The position numbers and the translations under genes are program-made. From JBGTKH01 sp041744735 (lineage in GTDB: Bacteria > Planctomycetota > Planctomycetia > Pirellulales > Pirellulaceae): a DNA stretch of 11,425 nt. The DNA lies in contig JBGTKH010000214.1 of NCBI GenBank assembly GCA_041744735.1, forward strand, positions 1 through 11,425, given 5' to 3'. Shown here one piece after another: positions 5,384 through 11,425 of this stretch. The notes beneath the pieces are model-generated. The model was given only the letters and a program-made list of their open reading frames with translations. It ran no database searches and was not told the DNA's origin. Each line of letters starts with the position of its first letter. Position 1 is the first letter of the stretch.

Positions 5384-8300
5384 ATGTCCGCTTGGCGTTT
5401 TATCCTTCGGAGCTTGCTTCACCACTGGCGCATCAATGCCGCTGTGGCGATGGGCGTGATGGCGGCGACGGCGGTGTTGACGGGGGCGCTGCTGGTTGGG
5501 GATTCGGTGCGCGGGAGTCTTAAGACGCTCGCGCTGGACCGGCTGGGGAAGATCGACGAAGTGCTGGTCACCGATCGCTTCTTCCGCGCCGAATTGGCCG
5601 AGGAACTGGCGAGGGACCCGCGCTTCAAACAGCACTTTAACGCGGCCACACCGGCGATTCTGTTTCCTCAGGGCACGGTGGAACATCGCGGCGACGAGCG
5701 CACGATGCGGGCCGGGGGCGTGACGGTCGTTGGGTGCGACGAAGCGTTTTGGAAACTCGGACAAGCAGTCGGCCGACCCAGCCAATTGCCGGGCGACGGA
5801 GAGATTGTGCTCAACGCGCCGCTGGCCGCGGACTTGGGCGTGAAGGTCGGCGACGAGGTCGTGCTGCGGCTGCCCAAAGTTTTTCAAGTCCCGGCCGACA
5901 GCGCGCTGGGAAAGAAGGCCGACCGCGTTCGTAGTCTCGCGGGATTGAAGGTGGTCGCGATTGTGCCGTCCGAGAGCTTGGGCTGGTTCAGCCTGCGGCC
6001 GAGTCAAAGCGTGCCGCGAAACGCTTATGTTTCGCTGACCAGTTTGCAGGAGGCGCTAGAGCAAGACGGCCGAGTCAACGCGGTGCTGGTCCCCAGTGAT
6101 CGCAACACCGATCCCTATGACGATGTCGCCAGCCGCACACTGGCGGAGATCCTGCGGCCGCCATTCGAAGACTACGGTTTCCGCATTACGCCCGTCCGCC
6201 GCACGTTCCAAGCGCCCGGCAGCGACGATGAGCAAGTGATTTACGACTACTTCAGCTTCACCAGCGACACGATGATGTTCGAGCCGGCGGCCGAAATGGC
6301 TGCGCTCCAATCACTGACCGCCGATCTTGCTCAGCCCGTGTTCACTTACTTGGCAAACTCGATCAGCAAAGTCGCCGATGATGATCCTGCGTCAGCGAAC
6401 TTGCCGGCGAGTCCCTCCTCGCCGATTACGGCCATCGACTCCATCCCGCAACTCGGCCCGCTGCTCGAAAATGGAAAGCCGATCGAACTTGCCGATGACG
6501 AGATTGTGCTCAGCAGTTGGGCCGCCGCGGATCTGGCCGCTCGGCCCGGCGACAAGATCCGGGTCAGTTTCTTCGAGCCGGAAACAACGCACGGCGAGAC
6601 GGTTGAACGCAGCGAGGATTTCACACTCAAGGCCATCGTGCCGCTGACCGAGCCCGCCGAACCGTTTCGCCGCAACCGGCCGCCGCGATTCGACCAGCCG
6701 CCGACGCTGGCCAACGATCCCGATCTTACGCCCGAAGTGCCCGGCATCACCGATCAAGCGTCGATCGCCGATTGGGACGCCCCGTTTCCGTTCGACTACA
6801 AGCGGATTCGCCCGCAGGACGACGACTACTGGGAGAATCACCGCACCACGCCCAAAGCGTTCATCTCGCTGGCCGCCGGTCAGCGTTTGTGGCGCAGCCG
6901 CTTCGGGCAGGTCACGTCATTTCGCATCCCCGCGCGCGACGGCCTCACGGAAGATCGCATCAAAGAAAACTTTCTCGACCAACTGGCCCGCGACAAGGCC
7001 AAGCTGGGTTTTGAATTCATCCCGGTCAAGCGGCAAGGTTTGCAAGCTTCATCCGGCACCACGCCCTTCGACATGCTGTTTTTGGCGCTCAGCTTTTTCA
7101 TCATCACCGCCGCGCTGATGCTGGTCTCGCTGTTGTTCCGTTTGGGGATCGAACAACGAGCCAGGGAAATCGGCACGCTGCTGGCAGTCGGTTTGCGGCA
7201 ACGGCTGACCGGCCGGCTGTTGGTCACCGAAGGAGCGTTAGTCGCGGCGATCGGCGGACTGGCGGGAGTGATCGTGGGAGTCGGCTATGCGTGGTTGATG
7301 ATCATCGGCCTACACACGATTTGGGTGGGCGCGGTGACGACGGCGTTTCTGGAATTGCACATTGGCCCGCTGAGCCTGGTGATTGGCTACTCTAGCGGCG
7401 TGATCGTTTCGGTATTGACCATTGCATGGAGCATCCGCGCCACGCGGCGCATCTCGATGCGCCGGCTATTGTCGGGACAAGCATCGCAGGCTGTCGAGCT
7501 CGTTGGCAACCCGCGTCGAGAATCCTCTACGTTGGGTTCTCGCGAGGTTGCTAGACCAATGAAAACCTACCGAGTTCTTAAGTCCGAAAAAGTCTCTCCC
7601 GCCGTGATTCACGAGCGTTTTGCCGGTAAGGCGCGGGGGGAACTGCTTCGCGCCATTCACAATCCCGATCACTCGGATACTGCGATTCAAACCCTGAAGG
7701 CCATCTTAATCGCCCAGGGAATGACCGCTGAACAAATTGAGTCGTTTCGTTACAGCAGCGATGAACTCGATGTGCTACCGTTGGCGAAAAGGCCTTCGAT
7801 AGAGGAGGCACTCCGGCGTCCAAAGCGATGGCGGGTCGTTTATCGCAGTATCCAAATTCTCACTTTCGTTTGCTTCGTTTCCTTCATCGTCTTCCCGGGA
7901 TCTGCACTGACCACGGCCCTGCTTGCGGCGGCGTTGTTGCTATTCTTCCCGATTAAGCTGGCAGCGTGGTGCTGGCCTGCGAGAATTTTGTTACTGCGTC
8001 CTTTTGATACGAAGGACGTGTCCAAGTGGCTCAAGCGTTTCATCCGTCGCAATGTGACTTTCTCTGGACACGTTTTCACGCTTGCCGATCAACACCTGAA
8101 TGAATCGTTGTTTGTATACCTCACTTCCTTTGTGCCGTTGGGGCCCGAAGGTCTAATCGAGCTTCTGCTTTATCCCTGGTCGAAACGATCGCGGCGTCGA
8201 ATTTACATCAAAAATGCCTCCGATTTTCTCGCGCTGAAATCCCGGCTGGAAAGTCGATGGCTGTTAAACACCTTTTGGACGAATTCCTGGTGGGACAAGA

Positions 8301-10156
8301 TTCGCAAGATTCGCGCTGTCGATCGTTGGTGGCAGCGCTGCATCGATCTCTTGGCCGCGAGTTGTGACGTAATTCTTGTCGATCTGAGCCTGGTGAAGGC
8401 TGGCACCCGCTGGGAACTGTCAAAGATCCGCAACCAGAATCTTGACGCGAAGAGCATTTTTATTGTTCAGAAGGAACAGATCGAGCTTGGCCGCACGATT
8501 CTTGCCGACTATTGGCCAGCCGAGGCATTGCCGGAAGTCTACGCCTACGATGAAAAAGGACGCTTGGAAAACTCTGACGCCTTCGGCCATCGCTTTGCCA
8601 ACGTTCTTGCTCGAGCACGCCCACCATTTACGGGAACACCTCGCGTTTACGTTTGGGCTATCGTTTCGTTGTTCACTTGGCCCATTCCATGGATCGGGTT
8701 GCCCATCTCGCTGTTGTCATGGCTAAATATCTCTCGAAGCGAAGGGCGCCTGAGAGGTAAGCGATTGGTGCAAGCCACTGCATTTTTGAGCGTGCTGGCG
8801 TGGGCCGGCATGCTGGCGATTGTCGCCAGACGCTCTGGCGGCGAAACTCAGGCCGGTGCGTTTGTCGGTGCCGGCGCGTCGGTCCTGGCGGCGTTGCTAG
8901 TCGCAATTTGGATTCGCTTCCGATCGATAGACGGCCGCGCGGCGACCGTCACTAACCGCTTCGTCCTGGCTAAACTCGCCGCCCGCAACGCTGGCCGCAA
9001 TCCGAGCCGCAGCACGATGACCATCGCTCTGATCGCCACGGCCAGTTTTCTGATCGTGGCGATGAGTTCGTTTCGGCTCGCGCCGACGGAAGAAGGCACC
9101 GGCGGTTTCGATCTGCTGGCCGAAAGCTCGCAGCCGGTGTTCGCGGATTTGAACACCGCCGATGGCCGCAAAGACTTGCTCGCCGACAAGGCCGCGATTC
9201 TCGATGGCGGCAGCGTGTTGTCGCTGCGCGTCAAACCGGGGGACAACGCAAGCTGCAACAACCTGTACAAGGCGGCTCAACCGCGCGTACTGGGCGTCAC
9301 GCCGACGATGATCGAACACTTCGACCGAGCAGGCGTACACGGTTTTTCCTGGGCCGGCAGCGCCGCAAAGACGGACGAGCAGCGAGCCAACCCGTGGCAG
9401 TTGCTCGGCGCGTCAACCGTAACAACCGGCGACGCAGTGCCTGTTGTGCTCGACAAGAACACGGCTATGTACAGCCTGCAGCTTTACAAAGGAATCGGCG
9501 AAGAGTTCACGTTCACGTACGACAATGTGAACGAGGTCCGCTTCCGCGTCGTGGGCCTGTTGTCGAACAGCATCTTGCAAGGCAGCTTGCTTGTGGGTGA
9601 AGCGGACTTCGTGAAACGTTTTCCGCAAGTCAGCGGCTACAACTATTTCCTCATCACGTCGCCGCCAGGCAAGAGCGACCAAGTCACCGAAGTGCTGGAA
9701 GACAAACTGAGCGATCAAGGCTTCGACGCTGCGTCGTCGTACAAATTGCTCGAACAATTGCTGGCCGTGCAAAACACTTATCTCAGCACCTTTCAGAGCC
9801 TCGGTGCCCTCGGCCTGCTGCTCGGCACGTTTGGTCTGGCCGCCGTCCAACTTCGCAGCGTTCTGGAACGTCGTGGCGAATTAGCCCTGCTGCGCGCCGC
9901 CGGCTTCCGCCGCCGCCGCCTCTCGCAGATGGTGCTCCTGGAAAACACGTTCCTATTGCTAGGCGGCCTGTCCATCGGCATCTTCGCCGCGCTGCTCTCG
10001 GTCCTGCCCCACATGCTCCTCGGCGGCGCGACCATTCCGCTCTTGGATCTGACCGTCATGCTCACCCTCGTCCTAACCGCTGGCCTGCTCTCCGGCCTCC
10101 TCGCTGCCCGCGCCACGCTGCGGGCGCCATTACTTTCTGCATTGCGAGGCGAATAG
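5384..10156 (+). CDS. Large MacB/LolE-type ABC permease with inserted TIR-like membrane module
   Basis: This 1590-residue membrane protein has a first helix at about residues 17-38, ending in the GALLVGDSVRGSL turn typical of this family. A large extracytoplasmic MacB-like domain spans about 40-560. FtsX module 1 begins at 564 (MLFLALSFFIITAALMLVSL) and ends in TRRISMRRLLSG at about 698. After the insert come two helices (about 1129-1175), one at STMTIALIATASFLIVAMSS, a second extracytoplasmic domain and FtsX module 2 (LERRGELALLRAAGFRRRR, then two helices and a final LLSALRGE). The ATPase at 4523-5191 should drive it. Usual relatives, as I remember them, are about 1,100-1,200 residues; the excess is an insert at about 700-1126 (separate entry). 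The reading frame is unbroken across both junctions. Substrate unknown: lipoproteins, envelope lipids or efflux substrates are possible. Confidence 0.9.
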   Translation: MSAWRFILRSLLHHWRINAAVAMGVMAATAVLTGALLVGDSVRGSLKTLALDRLGKIDEVLVTDRFFRAELAEELARDPRFKQHFNAATPAILFPQGTVEHRGDERTMRAGGVTVVGCDEAFWKLGQAVGRPSQLPGDGEIVLNAPLAADLGVKVGDEVVLRLPKVFQVPADSALGKKADRVRSLAGLKVVAIVPSESLGWFSLRPSQSVPRNAYVSLTSLQEALEQDGRVNAVLVPSDRNTDPYDDVASRTLAEILRPPFEDYGFRITPVRRTFQAPGSDDEQVIYDYFSFTSDTMMFEPAAEMAALQSLTADLAQPVFTYLANSISKVADDDPASANLPASPSSPITAIDSIPQLGPLLENGKPIELADDEIVLSSWAAADLAARPGDKIRVSFFEPETTHGETVERSEDFTLKAIVPLTEPAEPFRRNRPPRFDQPPTLANDPDLTPEVPGITDQASIADWDAPFPFDYKRIRPQDDDYWENHRTTPKAFISLAAGQRLWRSRFGQVTSFRIPARDGLTEDRIKENFLDQLARDKAKLGFEFIPVKRQGLQASSGTTPFDMLFLALSFFIITAALMLVSLLFRLGIEQRAREIGTLLAVGLRQRLTGRLLVTEGALVAAIGGLAGVIVGVGYAWLMIIGLHTIWVGAVTTAFLELHIGPLSLVIGYSSGVIVSVLTIAWSIRATRRISMRRLLSGQASQAVELVGNPRRESSTLGSREVARPMKTYRVLKSEKVSPAVIHERFAGKARGELLRAIHNPDHSDTAIQTLKAILIAQGMTAEQIESFRYSSDELDVLPLAKRPSIEEALRRPKRWRVVYRSIQILTFVCFVSFIVFPGSALTTALLAAALLLFFPIKLAAWCWPARILLLRPFDTKDVSKWLKRFIRRNVTFSGHVFTLADQHLNESLFVYLTSFVPLGPEGLIELLLYPWSKRSRRRIYIKNASDFLALKSRLESRWLLNTFWTNSWWDKIRKIRAVDRWWQRCIDLLAASCDVILVDLSLVKAGTRWELSKIRNQNLDAKSIFIVQKEQIELGRTILADYWPAEALPEVYAYDEKGRLENSDAFGHRFANVLARARPPFTGTPRVYVWAIVSLFTWPIPWIGLPISLLSWLNISRSEGRLRGKRLVQATAFLSVLAWAGMLAIVARRSGGETQAGAFVGAGASVLAALLVAIWIRFRSIDGRAATVTNRFVLAKLAARNAGRNPSRSTMTIALIATASFLIVAMSSFRLAPTEEGTGGFDLLAESSQPVFADLNTADGRKDLLADKAAILDGGSVLSLRVKPGDNASCNNLYKAAQPRVLGVTPTMIEHFDRAGVHGFSWAGSAAKTDEQRANPWQLLGASTVTTGDAVPVVLDKNTAMYSLQLYKGIGEEFTFTYDNVNEVRFRVVGLLSNSILQGSLLVGEADFVKRFPQVSGYNYFLITSPPGKSDQVTEVLEDKLSDQGFDAASSYKLLEQLLAVQNTYLSTFQSLGALGLLLGTFGLAAVQLRSVLERRGELALLRAAGFRRRRLSQMVLLENTFLLLGGLSIGIFAALLSVLPHMLLGGATIPLLDLTVMLTLVLTAGLLSGLLAARATLRAPLLSALRGE
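7481..8761 (+). other. In-frame insert in the permease: TM hairpin plus TIR-like Rossmannoid domain
   Basis: The segment covers about residues 700-1126 of the permease. A linker (700-725) leads to M726 and a charged helical region (726-820). Two hydrophobic helices follow (about 823-843 and 845-863). A soluble domain (866-1086) opens with the strand ARILLLRPFD (866-875), then GHVFTLAD, then CDVILVDLS (994-1002) and GTRWELSKI (1007-1015), and later SIFIVQ. A hydrophobic stretch at about 1089-1112 ends in the basic SEGRLRGKR. The order LRPF strand, DxxLVDLS strand, then W-E-L helix matches the TIR-like membrane proteins often starting 'YLRSF'. E1011 sits where TIR NADases carry a catalytic Glu, but activity is not implied. 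Sampled lines of the insert have 48-52 % GC, against 60-72 % in the flanks, suggesting a different origin. Boundaries are approximate. Confidence 0.65.
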
Positions 10157-10285
10157 TCCTTCGCGCTTTCCTTGCAATGTGGCCTTTCGATGGCTTGGAT
10201 AGCTTGCGGGCAAGCCGCCGAGTGGCTATTACATTGGATCAGGTAGAAATTCTCATCGGAGAATTGGTCCACGCGTAAGGCGCAC

Positions 10286-10296
10286 GGAGGAAGGAG
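10286..10296 (+). promoter_or_regulatory. Strong Shine-Dalgarno for the hypothetical gene at 10305
   Basis: GGAGGAAGGAG lies eight bases before the ATG at 10305 and is the best ribosome-binding site in the window. It fixes that start and supports real translation of a gene without a recognised family. In the rest of the 148-base gap before it (10157-10304) I see only a small inverted repeat (10202-10215) and no convincing promoter. Confidence 0.65.
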
Positions 10297-10304
10297 AACG
10301 GATC

Positions 10305-11000
10305 ATGGTGCTCGACCCACGGAAGCGGCAAAAGAAGGTGGAGAAGCGGAAGGCAAAGGAGAAGACCAAGCGGCGCGAGTTGGCGAGGCGGAATCCACAG
10401 GGCATGGCGGCTCAATTCGAGCGGGCGGCCGAGGTGGCTCCGATCTTGCACTGTTGCACGATCTCCGAGATTTGGGACGAAGGGATAGGGCACGTGCTCG
10501 TGAGCCGCCTGTTGGCCGACGGGCAAGTCGCATTCGTCGCGTTTCTGGTGGACGTGTATTGCCTGGGTGTGAAGAACGTGGTCATGGGCATCGCCCCACG
10601 GCCTCGCTACGAACGCGAAATGTATGGCAAACTGGCCGACCAATATCGGCTCATTCGGATGCAGCCTGAGTGTGCCCGCAAGCTGGTGGAAAGTGCGGTG
10701 CAGTACGCGCTGGATGTGGGACTGCCACCACACGCCGATTATCGCAAGGCCAAAGCAATCTTCGGCGACATCGATGCGTCGGCTTGCACCGAAGAATTCG
10801 CTTTCGGCAAGGACGGCAAACCGTATTTCTTTGCGGGTCCTCACGATTCGCCCGCGCGATGCCGCCAGATCATGAGCACGTTGACTGAGCGCTGCGGTCC
10901 TAACGGCTTTCACTTCACGATGCCCGTCGGCGGACCGTTGCCGGCAGGTGTGAGGCTGGTCAGCGAGGATGCTGACGACGACGATGACGACTGGTCGTAG
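10305..11000 (+). CDS. Hypothetical protein with basic N-terminus and poly-Asp tail
   Basis: I do not recognise this 231-residue protein with certainty. The first 30 residues are almost all Lys, Arg and Glu (KRQKKVEKRKAKEKTKRREL), probably a charged helix able to bind nucleic acid or another acidic partner. The central part (about 48-200) looks like a compact alpha/beta domain with HVLVSRLLADGQVAFVAFLV followed by DVYCLGVKN, which has the feel of a conserved core. The tail ends in a run of six Asp before WS. There is no signal peptide or membrane helix, so it is predicted cytoplasmic. A strong GGAGG site fixes the start, and codon use and high GC match the neighbours. It lies 148 bases after the permease and 24 bases before the deacetylase gene, with which it may be co-transcribed. 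No function is proposed. Confidence 0.8.
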   Translation: MVLDPRKRQKKVEKRKAKEKTKRRELARRNPQGMAAQFERAAEVAPILHCCTISEIWDEGIGHVLVSRLLADGQVAFVAFLVDVYCLGVKNVVMGIAPRPRYEREMYGKLADQYRLIRMQPECARKLVESAVQYALDVGLPPHADYRKAKAIFGDIDASACTEEFAFGKDGKPYFFAGPHDSPARCRQIMSTLTERCGPNGFHFTMPVGGPLPAGVRLVSEDADDDDDDWS

Positions 11001-11024
11001 CTGGTGCTAGTTAGCGGAAGAACG

Positions 11025-11425
11025 ATGAAAACCGCCTTTGCCATTGCCGCTCATCCGGACGACATTGAGTTCTTCATGGCGGGAACGCTGATGTTGTTGC
11101 GCGATGCCGGGTACGAAATTCATTACATGAACGTGGCCAATGGGTGCTGCGGGACGACGGAGTTTGATCGGGAGACGATTGCGCGGATGCGGCGCGATGA
11201 GGCAATGCGGGCGGCGGCGAGCATCGGGGCGGTGTTTCACGAGAGCGTCTGCGACGACATGTCCATCTTCTACGACCAGCCGACACTGGCCAAAGTGGCG
11301 TCGGTCGTGCGCGAAGTGGCGCCGGAGATTCTGCTGACTCACTCGCCCACCGACTACATGGAAGACCACACCAACACATGTCGGCTGGCGGTCACGGCGG
11401 CGTTTGCTCGCGGCATGCCCAACTT
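11025..11425 (+). CDS. PIG-L/LmbE-family N-acetylglucosamine-type deacetylase (3'-truncated)
   Basis: The first 133 residues of a zinc-dependent deacetylase are present; the gene runs off the window. The N-terminal AHPDD motif (H10-P11-D12-D13) follows a first strand, MKTAFAIA, and is the first zinc and catalytic site of the family. The second, HSPTDYMEDH (H106 to H115), fits the HxxxDxxxDH ligand motif. Family members remove acetyl groups from N-acetylglucosaminyl conjugates such as GlcNAc-PI, GlcNAc-inositol (MshB) and BshB substrates, or act on natural products. The start at 11025 follows a weak GGAAG and lies 24 bases after the preceding stop, suggesting co-transcription. Without the C-terminal half or downstream neighbours the substrate cannot be assigned. 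Confidence 0.95.
   Translation, partial: MKTAFAIAAHPDDIEFFMAGTLMLLRDAGYEIHYMNVANGCCGTTEFDRETIARMRRDEAMRAAASIGAVFHESVCDDMSIFYDQPTLAKVASVVREVAPEILLTHSPTDYMEDHTNTCRLAVTAAFARGMPN

Noticed and set aside
5291..6007. A 238-codon open frame on the - strand over the start of the permease.
   Set aside because: It lies antisense to the recognised first helix and extracytoplasmic domain of the permease and has low-complexity Arg/His-rich translation without domains.
7559..8761. A separate gene starting at ATG 7559 inside the permease.
   Set aside because: There is no stop codon before the permease frame resumes, so as sequenced it is part of one long frame. An internal start remains possible and is noted as a finding.
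7481..8761. Transposon ends or target-site duplication flanking the insert.
   Set aside because: I compared the sequence near both junctions and saw no matching direct repeats, terminal inverted repeats or transposase-like residues.
10202..10215. GCTTGC-GG-GCAAGC as a terminator after the permease.
   Set aside because: The stem is only 5-6 bp and no T tract follows, so it is too weak to call.
10239..10913. A 224-codon open frame on the - strand over the hypothetical gene.
   Set aside because: The + strand frame has a strong Shine-Dalgarno site and ordered protein-like sequence; the antisense frame has neither.
1..11425. CRISPR arrays, tRNA or rRNA genes, or insertion-sequence transposases.
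   Set aside because: No regularly spaced direct repeats, no recognisable RNA gene and no transposase-like protein were seen on either strand.

Overview
The window is about 11.4 kb of bacterial chromosome, mostly GC-rich (roughly 60-70 % in the lines I counted). Genes are closely spaced and every supported gene is on the + strand. Gene content, scarce Shine-Dalgarno sites and the style of the intergenic hairpins suggest a planctomycete, perhaps Pirellulales. That placement is inference: no rRNA or tRNA is present to anchor it.

Layout. 1-876: C-terminal part of an FAD-dependent oxidoreductase of the halogenase/geranylgeranyl-reductase type, cut by the window start. 977-2476: major facilitator transporter. 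2595-2870: ribosomal protein bS18 (rpsR), with a candidate promoter upstream and a terminator-like hairpin downstream. 2941-3363: hotdog-fold acyl-CoA thioesterase. 3385-3440: perfect 23-bp inverted repeat. 3452-4390: prenyltransferase/squalene-oxidase repeat protein whose usual zinc ligands are not visible. 4406-4467: a second, 25-bp near-perfect inverted repeat. 4523-5191: LolD/MacB-type ABC ATPase. 5188-about 5369: an apparent decayed MazEF/PemIK-like toxin-antitoxin remnant. 5384-10156: a 1590-residue ABC permease. 10305-11000: conserved-looking hypothetical with a strongly basic N-terminus and an acidic tail. 11025-end: PIG-L/LmbE-family deacetylase, cut by the window end. No stretch of 300 bases lacks a gene.

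The most striking object is the permease. It has the expected LolE/MacB-like layout: a first transmembrane helix, a large extracytoplasmic domain, an FtsX module, a second extracytoplasmic domain and a second FtsX module. Between the two halves, at about residues 700-1126, lies an in-frame insert of roughly 425 residues. It has its own transmembrane hairpin and a Rossmann-like domain resembling the TIR-like 'LRSF/LRPF' membrane proteins. DNA encoding it is about 50 % GC, against 60-72 % in the sampled flanks. It looks like a foreign sensor or effector gene spliced into a lipoprotein-export-type permease without breaking the frame.

The ABC ATPase and permease should form one MacB/Lol-type machine, working on lipoproteins, envelope lipids or efflux substrates. 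The toxin-antitoxin remnant lies exactly between their two genes, so this operon seems to have taken two separate insertions. The remaining genes are ordinary metabolic or housekeeping genes with no clear common pathway.
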